Part shown: positions 51,594 through 62,183 of the stretch, in pieces
Position numbering within the stretch: the first letter of the stretch is position 1
Layout of the letters: every line of letters starts with the position of its first letter
Origin: Enterobacter chengduensis
GTDB lineage: Bacteria > Pseudomonadota > Gammaproteobacteria > Enterobacterales > Enterobacteriaceae
Reading direction: 5' to 3'
Assembly (NCBI RefSeq): GCF_001984825.2
Contig: NZ_CP043318.1
Location: forward strand, 4,836,001 to 4,900,000
Length of the DNA: 64,000 nt
Translations under genes and position numbers: made by a program
Notes under the pieces: model-generated
Database searches by the model: none
What the model saw: the letters and a program-made list of their open reading frames with translations, nothing else
What the model was told of the DNA's origin: nothing

Positions 51594-52669
51594 GCTTTGT
51601 CTCCTGAAGCGATACGCAGCGCGCGATGCCACGGCGTGAGATAGTTCGGGCTAAAGAAGTCGATGGTACTTTTATCCACCAGCGCCAGCTGGCGCTGCGC
51701 TTCCCGCACGACCTCAACGCTCAGCGCGTCTGAGGTAAACAGCACCGGAATATGCTGTTCGGTCATGTCCAGCCAGAACGGGTTGTCGCGGTTGAGCACG
51801 CACGGTACCCCCGCCTGAATCAGCAGACACAGCGTGCCAATGCCCTGCTGCCGGGCAAAGATGAAATAGCCGAGATCGCATTTTCTCAGCAGCGCAAGAT
51901 ATTCATCAAAATCCAGCTTATCGCTGAGGATGTTGAGATTCTCAGCGCTAAACAGCGCCAGCCCCTGCTGGCGTACCTCATTGATGTAGGCATCGTTATT
52001 GGCCGGATACCCCATCGGCACCACCACGTTCACCGTGTCGCCAAACTGCTGATGCACCGCCCGCAGCGCCGCGACGTGTTCATTACTGCGATCGCCGGAA
52101 TTTCCCACCAGAATGGTCAGCTTACCTTCACGCACCGCGTCATGTGCCATGGCGTTCAGCGACGGATCCATGCGGGTGGGGAAATAGAGCAACTCGCCGC
52201 GCACGTTCGGGTGCTGTTTAGCAAAATAGTTGAGATCGCCGCGGGTAGCAAAAACGCAGCCCACGCGCCCCTGGGCCATGCGGCGCAGAGGATAGAAAAG
52301 ACGGAATTTCCAGCCGCGGGAGACTTCGTAGAGATCGGCTCCCCAGATATGCCAGCTGAACTGGGAGGGTTTAATCCCCCCGCTGAGCAGTGCCAGCCAC
52401 AGGCCGGTATTGAACTGCCCGTGGAAGAAGAAACGTTGCTTACGATCCGCTTTGGCTCTGGCAACGACCGCCTTCGCCAGCGTGGCCTTATCCGGCCAGA
52501 AGCGAATCGTCAGTGCCGGAAACGCCTCGCTCAGGCCCTTATCCTGACCTGCAACCATAAACTCACGGGCATCGGGATTACCCGGTGCCAGCGCGTCGTT
52601 GAAGAACCGCAAAACGGTCTGGTTATGGTGTGGGATATCCGATCCCAGGATGTGAATCAGTGCAGTCAT
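51590..52669 (-). CDS. wecF: TDP-Fuc4NAc:lipid II Fuc4NAc transferase WecF (RffT)
   Basis: Glycosyltransferase (GT56) that adds 4-acetamido-4,6-dideoxy-D-galactose to lipid II to complete ECA lipid III. Conserved stretches are [18 protein letters not shown] at the N-terminus, [16 protein letters not shown] and [16 protein letters not shown]. Length is 359. It overlaps wzxE and wzyE by four bases each, so the genes are translationally coupled. Confidence 0.96.
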   Translation of the reverse strand: MTALIHILGSDIPHHNQTVLRFFNDALAPGNPDAREFMVAGQDKGLSEAFPALTIRFWPDKATLAKAVVARAKADRKQRFFFHGQFNTGLWLALLSGGIKPSQFSWHIWGADLYEVSRGWKFRLFYPLRRMAQGRVGCVFATRGDLNYFAKQHPNVRGELLYFPTRMDPSLNAMAHDAVREGKLTILVGNSGDRSNEHVAALRAVHQQFGDTVNVVVPMGYPANNDAYINEVRQQGLALFSAENLNILSDKLDFDEYLALLRKCDLGYFIFARQQGIGTLCLLIQAGVPCVLNRDNPFWLDMTEQHIPVLFTSDALSVEVVREAQRQLALVDKSTIDFFSPNYLTPWHRALRIASGDKA

Positions 52670-53916
52670 GCGCGTTTACGCCACAATAAAAATACGCCGC
52701 AACAGGCAGCGAAATAAACGATATAGGTTGCCATATAGGCCTGAGCCGCCCCCAGCGCACCGTGCGCGGGTATCAGCCAGTGCGAGAACGACGTCAGTAA
52801 TACAAACTGGCTGATTTCCGCCAGGATATACAGCCGCAGGGACGCTTTTGCTATCACCAGATAGCCGAAAACGTAAGCACCTACTTTCAGCACATCACCC
52901 ACCAGCTGCCAGGCAAAGAGATCGCGCATGGCGGTGAACTTCGCCGAGAACAGCATCCAGATGGCGACATCGCGCAATAGCCAGACGGTAAAGCTGGCCG
53001 CCGCGACGGCCGGCAACACAAAGCGCAGCGAGCGAAAAATCTCGCGCGTGATATCCTGTCTGGACGTCAAGCGCGATAAGGTTGGCAGCAAATAAACGCT
53101 AAAGGAAGCCGTAATAAACTGTAGGTAGGCGTCGGAAATACTGCTTACGCCCTGCCAGATCCCCACTTCATCCCAGCTGTAGTGCGCCGCCAGCAGGTTT
53201 CGCATCATCACGTAGGCCACCGGCAGCGTGACGGATGTAATGAGCGCCATCAGGGTGAATTTGCCCAGCTGGCTGGCAAGCGCCTTGTCCCACTGCGGTT
53301 TGAGGTAGCTCAGAGGAATGACGCCCCGACGCATCAGCATCAACGCCGCAGGCACAACAACCAGCGCCGGAACCAGCGCTAAGCCCAGCAGTGCGCCTTC
53401 ATAGCCACCCAGGCGATAGCAAAAGTAATAGGCGATCACGCCGATGACGCTGCCCAGGATTAACGCCAGCGCGTTTCCGGCGGCATCGCGAAAGCCTTTC
53501 ATCAGCGCCAGCAGCAGGTTCGCCCAGGCAATGCCCATCTGAACCAGCGCCACCAGACGCACCAACCCCTGATAATGGGTGTGGCCGAACAACCCCTGGC
53601 TGATGGGCGCCGCCGCCAGCAGAAAGATAATCGCTATCAGGGTCGAAAAACCCGTGACCATGGCCGAAGAGGTGCCCACCACCCTGCGCAGCTGAGCCGC
53701 ATCATCATGATGCTGAGCAACGTATTTGGTCACGCCGTTGAAGATTCCCGCACCGGCCAGCACCCCAAGGACGGTGACAAGCTGGCGGAAATTCCCCGCC
53801 AGCCCAACGCCAGACGGGCCAAATGAGACGGCCAGGAGCTTGACGACCAGCAGCCCGGCGCCAATTTTTACAAGCGTGGACGCGGCGGTCCACACCGATG
53901 CTTTTGCCAGAGACAT
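52666..53916 (-). CDS. wzxE: Lipid III flippase WzxE
   Basis: Polysaccharide flippase of the MOP superfamily, 416 residues and about twelve membrane helices, which moves ECA lipid III across the inner membrane. The start [21 protein letters not shown] and the [17 protein letters not shown] loop agree with the E. coli protein. It starts one base after the wecE stop. Confidence 0.95.
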   Translation of the reverse strand: MSLAKASVWTAASTLVKIGAGLLVVKLLAVSFGPSGVGLAGNFRQLVTVLGVLAGAGIFNGVTKYVAQHHDDAAQLRRVVGTSSAMVTGFSTLIAIIFLLAAAPISQGLFGHTHYQGLVRLVALVQMGIAWANLLLALMKGFRDAAGNALALILGSVIGVIAYYFCYRLGGYEGALLGLALVPALVVVPAALMLMRRGVIPLSYLKPQWDKALASQLGKFTLMALITSVTLPVAYVMMRNLLAAHYSWDEVGIWQGVSSISDAYLQFITASFSVYLLPTLSRLTSRQDITREIFRSLRFVLPAVAAASFTVWLLRDVAIWMLFSAKFTAMRDLFAWQLVGDVLKVGAYVFGYLVIAKASLRLYILAEISQFVLLTSFSHWLIPAHGALGAAQAYMATYIVYFAACCGVFLLWRKRA

Positions 53917-53917
53917 A

Positions 53918-55048
53918 TCAGCCGAAATAGCTCAGAAGGGTATTAATCACCGTACGCTGGTTAACAGGCGCGAGGTTGTAGAACAGCGGCAGGCGAAGCA
54001 AACGCTCACTTTCTTTCGTAGTGTAACGGTCTTCACCCGCAAACGTGCCAAACGCTTCTCCGGCCGGGCTTGAGTGCAGCGGGATATAGTGGAACACCGC
54101 CATAATTTCGGCCTCTTTCAGCCAGGCGATGAGATCGCTGCGGTCGTCGTTATCGCGCAGCTTGATGTAGAACATATGCGCGTTGTGGACGCAGTCTGCC
54201 GGGATGGTCGGCAGCTCGATACGCCCGGCTTTAGCCAGAGGCGCAAGCGCATCGTAATAGGTTTGCCACAGGGAGAGACGCTGCAGGTTGATACGCTCCG
54301 CGGCTTCCAGCTGCGCCCACAGGTACGCCGCCTGCAGATCCGCCATCAGATAGCTGGAGCCAATATCGCGCCAGGTGTATTTGTCTACCTGACCGCGGAA
54401 GAACTGGCTGCGGTTGGTGCCTTTTTCACGGATCACTTCCGCACGCTCCACGAGCGCCCGGTCGTTAATCAGCGTCGCGCCACCTTCACCACCCGCCGTG
54501 TAGTTTTTGGTTTCGTGAAAGCTAAAGCAGCCGATATGGCCGATGGTGCCCAGCGCGCGCCCCTTGTAGGTGGACATAACGCCCTGCGCGGCATCTTCCA
54601 CCACAAACAGGTTATGTTTTTTGGCGATGGCCATAATGGTGTCCATTTCACAGGCCACGCCCGCGTAGTGAACCGGCACGATTGCGCGCGTTTTGTCGGT
54701 GATTGCCGCTTCAATCAGCGTCTCATCAATGTTCATGGTATCCGGGCGGATATCTACAAAGACAATTTTCGCCCCGCGCAGGACAAAGGCATTCGCGGTG
54801 GAGACGAAGGTATAGCTCGGCATAATCACTTCATCGCCGGGCTGAATATCCAGCAGCAGCGCCGCCATCTCCAGGGATGCCGTACAGGACGGGGTCAGCA
54901 ACACTTTGGCGCTGCGAAAACGCTGCTCCATCCACTGCTGGCAGCGACGGGTAAAACCGCCGTCACCGCAGAGCTTGCCGCTGCCCATGGCAGACTGCAT
55001 ATAGTCGAGTTCCGTGCCAACGACGGGGGGTGCGTTAAATGGAATCAT
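53918..55048 (-). CDS. wecE: dTDP-4-amino-4,6-dideoxygalactose transaminase WecE (RffA)
   Basis: PLP-dependent aminotransferase (DegT/DnrJ/EryC1 family) that makes dTDP-Fuc4N from the 4-keto-6-deoxy sugar. The Schiff-base Lys181 is in SFHETKNYTAGGEGG, and EDAAQGVMSTYKG carries the Asp that contacts the PLP ring. The start at 55048 (MIPFNAPPVVGTELDYM) gives 376 residues; upstream codons to 55102 run into the wecD 3' end. Its substrate must come from RffG/RffH or RmlB/RmlA activity, which is not encoded in this operon. Confidence 0.96.
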   Translation of the reverse strand: MIPFNAPPVVGTELDYMQSAMGSGKLCGDGGFTRRCQQWMEQRFRSAKVLLTPSCTASLEMAALLLDIQPGDEVIMPSYTFVSTANAFVLRGAKIVFVDIRPDTMNIDETLIEAAITDKTRAIVPVHYAGVACEMDTIMAIAKKHNLFVVEDAAQGVMSTYKGRALGTIGHIGCFSFHETKNYTAGGEGGATLINDRALVERAEVIREKGTNRSQFFRGQVDKYTWRDIGSSYLMADLQAAYLWAQLEAAERINLQRLSLWQTYYDALAPLAKAGRIELPTIPADCVHNAHMFYIKLRDNDDRSDLIAWLKEAEIMAVFHYIPLHSSPAGEAFGTFAGEDRYTTKESERLLRLPLFYNLAPVNQRTVINTLLSYFG

Positions 55049-55052
55049 CTTG

Positions 55053-55730
55053 TCACCTGTATAACCAGTAGGCGGTGGCGTCGATGTTGGCACCACTCGC
55101 AATATAACGTTTAAGCGCGGCGGTGTTGCCCAGCTGGGTCGCTACCCGCAGCGTCACAAGCTGTTGCTGCTGCGCCCAGTGCAGCGCCGCCTGCATGAGT
55201 TTTTCGCCAATGCCGCGCCCGGCTAATAAGCCAATACGCGCCTCGCGCGCGTTGAGCTTACGCAGCGAAACGAACCCCTGGATCTGACAGTCTCCTGTGC
55301 GGAAAACCAGACAGACATGGTCAAAGGTGCCTTTAACCGCATTCTCAATCCACTGGGCATAGAAACGTCCGCTATCGTCTGGCGCGTACCAGGGCGCGCG
55401 AAAGCGGCTCTGCGCAAAGGCCTGGGCCGCCATCTCACGCAGCGCGGGAATATCCTGTTCCGTTGCCGTTTCCGCGCCGGACGCATCGTGTCGGGAAAGG
55501 GTAATGGAAAGATCGACCTCACCTTCAACCAGCTGAAAGCCGTATTGCTGGAGCGCGTCAAGCAGATCGGCACGCTCCGCCGGGATCTTCGCCTGCACCC
55601 GTTGCCAGGCGGTGAAATCCGATTCAGCCAGTACCGGCGCGTCGTCGCGCAGGCGCACGATGGCCGACGGCAGGCCGAAAAAGGCACTCTCCCACTGCAG
55701 GGACTCGAGCACCCCATTCAGGCTGTTCAA
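55053..55730 (-). CDS. wecD: dTDP-fucosamine acetyltransferase WecD (RffC)
   Basis: GNAT-family acetyltransferase that makes dTDP-Fuc4NAc. The sequence [19 protein letters not shown] and the acetyl-CoA loop [16 protein letters not shown] are typical, and the end [21 protein letters not shown] is conserved. The start is TTG at 55730, overlapping the wecC TGA by two bases; it gives 225 residues (224 in E. coli). The first ten residues differ from E. coli. The gene follows wecC directly, without rffG and rffH between. Confidence 0.94.
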   Translation of the reverse strand: MNSLNGVLESLQWESAFFGLPSAIVRLRDDAPVLAESDFTAWQRVQAKIPAERADLLDALQQYGFQLVEGEVDLSITLSRHDASGAETATEQDIPALREMAAQAFAQSRFRAPWYAPDDSGRFYAQWIENAVKGTFDHVCLVFRTGDCQIQGFVSLRKLNAREARIGLLAGRGIGEKLMQAALHWAQQQQLVTLRVATQLGNTAALKRYIASGANIDATAYWLYR

Positions 55731-56989
55731 CGCCAGACGCCTTTAGTATCGACAATATACTGCTGACGAACGGCATCTCCGGACGTCGCTTTAAACGCTT
55801 TGTGATCCACCAGCAGCACCAGCACGTCCGCCGTCGCCAGCGCGTCGTCCAGCGCCGTCAGCGTGCAGTGCCCCGCCAGTTTTGCCGGTAATTCATGAAT
55901 GTTCGGCTCAACCACCAGCGTTTCACCCTTGTGCCATTCGGCAATCATCTCGGCAATTTCCATCGCCGGGCTTTCACGCAGATCGTCAATATTGGGTTTA
56001 AATGCCAGACCAAAGCAGGCAATCTTCAGCTCGCTGGCGCGCTTGCCGCTCTCTGCCAGGCAATCCGCTACCGTCGATTTAACCTGACTGAGCACCCAAT
56101 GAGGCTTGCTGTCGTTCACTTCACGCGCGGTGCGGATCAGGCGTGCCTGCGCTGGATTTTGCGCCACGATAAACCACGGGTCGACGGCGATACAGTGCCC
56201 GCCCACACCCGGGCCCGGCTGGAGTATGTTTACACGCGGATGGCGATTCGCCAGGCTAATCAATTCCCAGACGTTAATCCCCTGATCGGCACAAATCAGC
56301 GACAGTTCGTTCGCAAAAGCGATATTCACGTCGCGGAAGCTATTTTCCGTCAGCTTGCACATCTCGGCAGTGCGGGAGTTGGTTACCACGCACTCGCCTT
56401 CAAGGAAAATCTTGTACAGCGCGCTGGCGCGTTCGGAACAGACGGGCGTCATACCGCCAATAACGCGGTCGTTTTTAATCAGCTCGACCATGACCTGACC
56501 CGGCAGCACGCGCTCCGGACAGTAGGCGATGTTGATATCCGCCTGCTCTCCCGCCTGCTGCGGGAAACGTAAATCAGGGCGCGCGTCGGCCAGCCACTGT
56601 GCCATCTGCTCGGTGGCCCCCACCGGGGAGGTCGACTCCAGGATCACCAGCGCCCCTTTCTTCAGCACCGGTGCGATGGATCTTGCCGCCGCCTCAACGA
56701 ACGCCATGTCGGGCTCGTGGTCGCCTTTAAAGGGCGTTGGAACGGCAATCAGGTAGGCATCCGCTTCTACCGGGATCGTGCTGGCACGCAGGAAGCCTCC
56801 CTCCACCGCCTCTTTCACCACGCGGTCAAGAGCAGGCTCCACAATATGAATTTCGCCACGGTTAATGGTCTCCACCGCGCGGGCGTTGATATCCACACCG
56901 ACAACCTGTTTTTGACGAGAGGCAAACGCCGCCGCGGTGGGCAGGCCGATGTAGCCAAGACCAATGACAGAGATGGTATTAAAACTCAT
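55727..56989 (-). CDS. wecC: UDP-N-acetyl-D-mannosamine dehydrogenase WecC (RffD)
   Basis: NAD-dependent four-electron oxidation of UDP-ManNAc to UDP-ManNAcA. The Rossmann motif is [15 protein letters not shown] near residue 10, and the catalytic Cys is in [16 protein letters not shown]. Length is 420 and the protein ends VDTKGVWR as in E. coli. It overlaps wecB by four bases and wecD by three. Confidence 0.96.
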   Translation of the reverse strand: MSFNTISVIGLGYIGLPTAAAFASRQKQVVGVDINARAVETINRGEIHIVEPALDRVVKEAVEGGFLRASTIPVEADAYLIAVPTPFKGDHEPDMAFVEAAARSIAPVLKKGALVILESTSPVGATEQMAQWLADARPDLRFPQQAGEQADINIAYCPERVLPGQVMVELIKNDRVIGGMTPVCSERASALYKIFLEGECVVTNSRTAEMCKLTENSFRDVNIAFANELSLICADQGINVWELISLANRHPRVNILQPGPGVGGHCIAVDPWFIVAQNPAQARLIRTAREVNDSKPHWVLSQVKSTVADCLAESGKRASELKIACFGLAFKPNIDDLRESPAMEIAEMIAEWHKGETLVVEPNIHELPAKLAGHCTLTALDDALATADVLVLLVDHKAFKATSGDAVRQQYIVDTKGVWR

Positions 56990-58116
56990 AGCGATACCCG
57001 ATTGTGTTTAAGTGCATGCAAAATACGGCCACAGGCCTGCCCGTCTCCATACGGATTATGGGCCCGGCTCATCGCCTGGTAGGCTTCATCGTCGTGCAGC
57101 AGGTGCGTGACCTCTTCGACGATGAGCTGCGCGTTGGTGCCGACCAGACGGACGGTACCGGCTTTGACCGCTTCAGGACGTTCGGTCGTTTCACGCATTA
57201 CCAGCACCGGTTTACCGAGAGAGGGCGCCTCTTCCTGAATGCCGCCGGAATCGGTGAGGATCAGCCAGGAATGGTTCATCAGCCAGACAAACGGCAGGTA
57301 ATCCTGAGGTTCAATCAGCAGGACATTGTCGACATGACCCAGAATGCGGTTAACCGGCTCGCTGACGTTAGGATTGAGGTGAACCGGATAGACAATTTGC
57401 ACATCGTCGTTCTGCGCCGCAATTTCCGCCAGCGCGTGACAGATTTGCTCAAAACCGCGGCCAAAGCTTTCGCGCCGATGGCCTGTGACCAGGATGGTTT
57501 TTTTGCCGTTGTGGAGGAACGGATAGCGGGCAGCGAGTTCTTTTTTAAGATCGTCATTGGCGAGGACGCGGTCACGTACCCAAATTAATGCATCAATGAC
57601 CGTATTGCCGGTGACAAAGATTTTGTTATCGGCAATATTTTCACGCAGCAGGTTCTGACGCGAGTTTTCCGTTGGCGCAAAGTGGTACATCGCCAGATGG
57701 CCCGTTAACGTGCGGTTGGCCTCCTCTGGCCACGGCGAATAAAGATTGCCAGTGCGCAGACCCGCTTCAACATGCCCCACGGGAATACGCTGGTAAAACG
57801 CGGCCAGACTGGTCGCCACGGTCGTGGTGGTGTCGCCGTGTACCAGCACCACGTCAGGTTTGAATGACTCCAGGATCGGCTTAAGATCTTGTAGAATGCG
57901 GCAGGTTATCTCCGTCAACCCTTGCCCCGGCTTCATAATATTAAGGTCGTAATCCGGGGCGATGGAGAAGAGCGTTAAAACCTGATCGAGCATCTCACGG
58001 TGCTGGGCCGTGACGCACACTTTCGCTTCAATATCAGGATCGCTGGCCAGCGCATGAACCAGAGGTGCCATCTTGATGGCCTCAGGCCGGGTGCCAAATA
58101 CGGTAAGTACTTTCAC
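56986..58116 (-). CDS. wecB: UDP-N-acetylglucosamine 2-epimerase WecB (RffE)
   Basis: Non-hydrolysing epimerase that makes UDP-ManNAc from UDP-GlcNAc. Family motifs are [17 protein letters not shown] at the N-terminus, [36 protein letters not shown] and [19 protein letters not shown]. Length is 376, as in E. coli. It lies 55 bases after wzzE, with a hairpin in the gap. Confidence 0.96.
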   Translation of the reverse strand: MKVLTVFGTRPEAIKMAPLVHALASDPDIEAKVCVTAQHREMLDQVLTLFSIAPDYDLNIMKPGQGLTEITCRILQDLKPILESFKPDVVLVHGDTTTTVATSLAAFYQRIPVGHVEAGLRTGNLYSPWPEEANRTLTGHLAMYHFAPTENSRQNLLRENIADNKIFVTGNTVIDALIWVRDRVLANDDLKKELAARYPFLHNGKKTILVTGHRRESFGRGFEQICHALAEIAAQNDDVQIVYPVHLNPNVSEPVNRILGHVDNVLLIEPQDYLPFVWLMNHSWLILTDSGGIQEEAPSLGKPVLVMRETTERPEAVKAGTVRLVGTNAQLIVEEVTHLLHDDEAYQAMSRAHNPYGDGQACGRILHALKHNRVSL

Positions 58117-58135
58117 ATCGATTCTCTTCGATTAG

Positions 58136-58160
58136 ACGATGAAGGCTATGCCTTCATCGT
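58136..58160. other. Perfect 11-bp hairpin between wzzE and wecB
   Basis: ACGATGAAGGC and GCCTTCATCGT form an 11-base perfect stem with a three-base loop in the 55-base gap. No T tract follows on the minus strand, so it is not a standard terminator; it could protect or process the operon mRNA. Confidence 0.75.
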
Positions 58161-58171
58161 AAACGGCGTTC

Positions 58172-59218
58172 TTAGTTTGTACGACGACGCGTTAACGCCA
58201 CGCCAGCACCAACGAGTGCCCCCACAATCCCCCACATGATCATCAGGAATGCGCGGCGCGGACTGTCGCGTTTTACAGGTTCTTCAGGCGTTCGCAAATA
58301 ACGATAGGTCTGAAAACGCGGGTCCAGGGATGGACCGACATTGAGCGTATTAAGCATCGCGCGATTTTGATCGTAGTCGAGGTCAAAATCAGGCCCAACG
58401 GCCTTCAGGTTTTCCAGGCGCGCCTGCAGCATAGGGCGACCAAGCAGGAACATTTCAGAATCAGGCAGCTCATCAGCCGGCACGTCCGTCTCCGTACGGG
58501 AAATATTGTGCTGTTCCGCAATTTTCAGCGCCTGCTCAACGTTATGCACGCGACGACCGAAAATGGTATTCGCCACCTCTTCCTGACGTTTCACCTGCGC
58601 TTTCATCTGAATGTTGCGGGCCGCCCAGGCACCTTTAAGCTCTTCGTTAAGATGGCTTGCGGCACGCTGGCTGGCAAACGCGACGTACTGGCGCAGCAGG
58701 TTGTTGGCGTCAGGCGCGGTTTCTGCAATCAGCTTGACGCTGTCATTCACGTTACGCAGCGCGTCGCCCGGCATAAACTGAATATTGTTAATCAGATCGT
58801 CCAGCAGGGCGGCATCGGCTTTAGTGTTATCCACCCGACGCTGCTTGAAGTAGTCAGTCTGGGACCAGAAATCGCGGCGGGTATCCCACGAAGCCAGCTG
58901 CATCACAAACTCTTTATAGGCTTCATCCATAACGGAAGCCTGGTCAGGTGTGGCAAGACTGGCTTTAATGTCCAGGTTTCGCAGGAATTGCTGCTGGGAA
59001 TAATATCCCCCAAGCATGTTAACCGTTGGTTTATCCGTGATTGCCGTGGCGCTCCACTCTTGCTTTGCAAAGAAGGTATAAGCCAGCGCCAGGAGCGCAA
59101 ACCCCAGCGCGATCCCCGCAATCCAAAGTTTGCCTGCCCATAACAGGCGAAACAAACCCCGAATATCCAGTTCATTCTCAGTTACCACTGATTTCGCTCC
59201 CGCCAACGGTTGAGTCAT
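58172..59218 (-). CDS. wzzE: ECA chain-length regulator WzzE
   Basis: Polysaccharide co-polymerase of the Wzz family that sets ECA chain length and cyclic ECA. It has two membrane helices, about 30-52 and 320-340, with a long helical periplasmic part between; the last helix region has the Pro-rich PEEPVKRDSPRRAFLMIMWG. Two ATG codons are in tandem; the second at 59218 matches the E. coli start and gives 348 residues. It starts 13 bases after wecA. Confidence 0.94.
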   Translation of the reverse strand: MTQPLAGAKSVVTENELDIRGLFRLLWAGKLWIAGIALGFALLALAYTFFAKQEWSATAITDKPTVNMLGGYYSQQQFLRNLDIKASLATPDQASVMDEAYKEFVMQLASWDTRRDFWSQTDYFKQRRVDNTKADAALLDDLINNIQFMPGDALRNVNDSVKLIAETAPDANNLLRQYVAFASQRAASHLNEELKGAWAARNIQMKAQVKRQEEVANTIFGRRVHNVEQALKIAEQHNISRTETDVPADELPDSEMFLLGRPMLQARLENLKAVGPDFDLDYDQNRAMLNTLNVGPSLDPRFQTYRYLRTPEEPVKRDSPRRAFLMIMWGIVGALVGAGVALTRRRTN

Positions 59219-59231
59219 CATAGTCCCGGTT

Positions 59232-60335
59232 TTACTTAGTTAATGTTGTATGTTTGCCACTGTTACGACGCATCCTGCGCTTAATACGTTTAATGAAGCG
59301 TGCTACTTTCCATGCGCGCTTGATGCAGTAGCCATAGAGAGAAAAAGCTAGCAAGAACAATACCAACATAGCCCATTCAGGCACAAAATGTGTATATTCC
59401 GCCGTCACGCCAATCCCCGCCAGAATAGCAGCCGCCAGCGTAATAAGCACAAATGCCTGTCTGGAAGTGAACCCGGCTCGCATGATCAAGTGATGAATGT
59501 GCTGGCGGTCAGCAGAGAAAGGACTCATCCCTTTACGCAGGCGGCGATACATAATCGCAACCATATCCATTAACGGGATAGCGATAATCCATAATGCCGT
59601 CACCGGGCTAACAGGATGAACATCACCCTGAGTGGTTTCCAGCAAGATCCAAATGATAGTAAAGCCGATAAGGGTGCTACCCGCATCACCCATGAATACC
59701 TTATAGCGCCGTCCCAATGCGCCGAGGTTTAACAAGATATAAGGCAGGATGGCCGCAATCATGGCAAAACACCACATAGCAAGGCTATATTGCCCATCGA
59801 ACCATAAAATGAAACCTATTGCGGCAAACGAGACGCAGGACAAGCCTCCCAGCAAACCATCAATACCGTCAACCATGTTGAACGCGTTGATTGCGACCCA
59901 CACGGCAAATAGCGTCAGGAAGTAACCGAACGGACCGAGTTCCATCTCCCAGGAGCCAAAAATATAGCCAAGGCTGCTCAAGTGCAGTTTAGCGAAAACC
60001 ATCATAGCGATCGCCACAGCAGCCTGAACGAAGGCGCGAATTTTGACGCTAATATCATAACGGTCATCAAGAGCGCCAACCACCACCAGTACCGTCGCGC
60101 AGGTCAGATACAGCCTGGCATGCGGAATATAGTAATCCGCGATAGCAAACGTGAAGCAGATCCCCGCGAAAACAGAAATGCCACCGACCAGAGGGATCAT
60201 GCCTTGATGACGTTTACGAAAGTTGGGTTTATCCACTAACCCCAGATATTTCGCCACCTTACGTGCCAGAAACAAAAAGCAGGTGGTAAATAAGAAAATA
60301 CTGGTTAGTTCAGCAAACGTATCAAGTAGGTTCAC
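59232..60335 (-). CDS. wecA: UDP-GlcNAc:undecaprenyl-phosphate GlcNAc-1-P transferase WecA (Rfe)
   Basis: Polyprenyl-phosphate GlcNAc-1-phosphate transferase that starts ECA, and in many strains O-antigen, synthesis. About eleven membrane helices; Asp90-Asp91 in GALDDRYD and the NMVDGIDGL Asp residues are the Mg2+/catalytic group, and the DRQHIHHL loop is conserved. The GTG at 60335 (MNLLDTFAEL) gives 367 residues, the E. coli length; a TTG six codons upstream is less likely. It is first in the ECA operon. Confidence 0.95.
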   Translation of the reverse strand: MNLLDTFAELTSIFLFTTCFLFLARKVAKYLGLVDKPNFRKRHQGMIPLVGGISVFAGICFTFAIADYYIPHARLYLTCATVLVVVGALDDRYDISVKIRAFVQAAVAIAMMVFAKLHLSSLGYIFGSWEMELGPFGYFLTLFAVWVAINAFNMVDGIDGLLGGLSCVSFAAIGFILWFDGQYSLAMWCFAMIAAILPYILLNLGALGRRYKVFMGDAGSTLIGFTIIWILLETTQGDVHPVSPVTALWIIAIPLMDMVAIMYRRLRKGMSPFSADRQHIHHLIMRAGFTSRQAFVLITLAAAILAGIGVTAEYTHFVPEWAMLVLFLLAFSLYGYCIKRAWKVARFIKRIKRRMRRNSGKHTTLTK

Positions 60336-60530
60336 AATGGATGTTCTCAACAAATGTTAGTCAAGGAAGTATAACCATCAAGGCGCTGAGCCTGAAGTTA
60401 TAAAGCAAACCTCTTACAGTTCCATTTGTTTATTATTCAAGCTATTAATGTTTTTACTGTGCGAATTATCTTATTGTCGCACCGCCCAGTCAAAAATTGG
60501 GAGTACAGGGTACTAGCGTATAATCCATAA

Positions 60531-60560
60531 AAGAAAAACGCCACGTAAAAACGTGGCGTT
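60531..60560 (-). terminator. Rho-independent terminator of rho
   Basis: On the minus strand AACGCCACGT pairs with ACGTGGCGTT around four bases and is followed by TTTTCTTTT. It lies 18 bases after the rho stop codon and upstream of the wecA promoter region. Confidence 0.88.
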
Positions 60561-60577
60561 CGCTGGCTTTATTTGCG

Positions 60578-61837
60578 TTACGAGCGCTTCATCATGTCGA
60601 AGAAATCGTCGTTGGTTTTGGTCATCGCCAGTTTGTTAATGAGGAACTCCATCGCGTCAATTTCACCCATTGGATGGATGATTTTGCGCAGGATCCACAT
60701 TTTCTGCAGCTCTTCCTGCGTGGTGAGCAGCTCTTCTTTACGGGTACCGGAACGGTTGTAGTCGATAGCCGGGAAGACGCGTTTTTCAGCGATCTTACGA
60801 GAAAGATGCAGTTCCATGTTACCTGTACCTTTAAATTCTTCGTAAATCACTTCGTCCATTTTTGAACCGGTATCGATCAGCGCCGTCGCGATAATGGTCA
60901 GGCTGCCGCCCTCTTCCACGTTACGCGCGGCACCGAAGAAGCGTTTCGGACGGTGCAGGGCGTTAGCATCCACACCACCGGTCAGCACTTTACCGGACGC
61001 CGGAACCACGGTGTTGTAGGCGCGCGCCAGACGGGTAATGGAGTCAAGCAGGATGATCACGTCTTTCTTGTGCTCAACCAGGCGTTTCGCCTTCTCGATG
61101 ACCATTTCCGCAACCTGAACGTGGCGAGAGGCTGGCTCGTCGAAGGTTGAAGCAACCACTTCACCTTTAACCAGACGCTGCATCTCGGTCACTTCTTCCG
61201 GACGTTCGTCAATCAGCAGCACCATCAGTACGCAGTCTGGGTGATTATAGGCGATGCTCTGCGCGATGTTCTGCAGCAGCATGGTTTTACCCGCTTTTGG
61301 CGGCGCCACAATCAGACCACGCTGGCCGCGACCAATAGGTGATGCCAGATCCAGAACGCGCGCCGTTAAATCTTCGGTCGAACCGTTACCACGCTCCATG
61401 CGCAGGCGAGAGTTCGCGTGCAGCGGCGTTAAGTTCTCAAAGAGGATCTTATTACGCGAGTTTTCAGGTTTGTCGAAGTTAACTTCGTTGACTTTCAACA
61501 GCGCAAAGTAGCGTTCACCCTCTTTAGGAGGACGAATCTTACCTGAAATGGTGTCACCAGTGCGGAGGTTGAAACGGCGGATTTGGCTAGGGGATACGTA
61601 GATGTCGTCAGGGCCGGCGAGGTAGGAGCTGTCTGCAGAGCGGAGGAAACCAAATCCGTCTTGCAATATCTCCAGCACACCGTCGCCAAAGATATCTTCG
61701 CCACTCTTAGCGTGCTGCTTCAGGATGGCGAAAATGATGTCCTGCTTGCGCATACGAGCCTGGTTTTCCAGCCCCATATTTTCGCCGAGAGTGATCAGCT
61801 CAGAAACCGGCGTATTCTTTAATTCGGTAAGATTCAT
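60578..61837 (-). CDS. rho: Transcription termination factor Rho
   Basis: Hexameric RNA helicase that terminates transcription. The N-terminal RNA-binding domain (about 1-130, [21 protein letters not shown]) is followed by the ATPase core with Walker [13 protein letters not shown], Walker [17 protein letters not shown], and the Q/R loops. Length is 419 with almost no difference from E. coli. The ATG at 61837 gives the conserved [10 protein letters not shown]; the frame is open to 61909 but the extra codons are not conserved. Confidence 0.98.
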   Translation of the reverse strand: MNLTELKNTPVSELITLGENMGLENQARMRKQDIIFAILKQHAKSGEDIFGDGVLEILQDGFGFLRSADSSYLAGPDDIYVSPSQIRRFNLRTGDTISGKIRPPKEGERYFALLKVNEVNFDKPENSRNKILFENLTPLHANSRLRMERGNGSTEDLTARVLDLASPIGRGQRGLIVAPPKAGKTMLLQNIAQSIAYNHPDCVLMVLLIDERPEEVTEMQRLVKGEVVASTFDEPASRHVQVAEMVIEKAKRLVEHKKDVIILLDSITRLARAYNTVVPASGKVLTGGVDANALHRPKRFFGAARNVEEGGSLTIIATALIDTGSKMDEVIYEEFKGTGNMELHLSRKIAEKRVFPAIDYNRSGTRKEELLTTQEELQKMWILRKIIHPMGEIDAMEFLINKLAMTKTNDDFFDMMKRS

Positions 61838-62183
61838 AATGGTGTGGGTTCTTAAACTCGGGGTGATTCTCGAACTTAATGTTGTGAATGGTATGGCAGG
61901 GTCATCCATGCCTGTTTAGCGGCCATCAACTCATGTCTGTTCGCTGTCTGGTCACAGGGAAAGAACGCAGAACTGAAACGACAAGACGGATTTGAGTGAC
62001 AAGCCCGGAATTTAGCCACTTCACGCACTGTTCATGTCAACAACGGGAAGTATCGGGTAAAACAAGATTCAAACAACAAGATATGTTTAAAACGAAGTCA
62101 TAGCTAACTTAGCACGACTTCAGCCGGGCGTCCAGAGTTCCACATCATTTAGCCGGGAGCTCTGAACGCGCAGCGGAGAAACC
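61838..62183 (-). promoter_or_regulatory. rho leader / trxA-rho intergenic region
   Basis: A 346-base gap that is the rho leader on the minus strand. In E. coli this leader carries rhoL and is autoregulated by Rho. Here it holds a diverged rhoL-like frame (61876-62028) and otherwise no gene that I can see. Confidence 0.6.
61876..62028 (-). CDS. rhoL: rhoL-like leader frame, apparently frameshifted
   Basis: A 50-codon frame from a GTG at 62028 whose centre reads [10 protein letters not shown], like E. coli RhoL. The RhoL end (PVTRQR-DMS) is present but in another frame, ending at the TGA near 61925, after what appears to be a one-base insertion in GCGTTCTTTCCCTGTG. Whether any rhoL peptide is made is uncertain. 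Confidence 0.35.
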   Translation of the reverse strand: MREVAKFRACHSNPSCRFSSAFFPCDQTANRHELMAAKQAWMTLPYHSQH

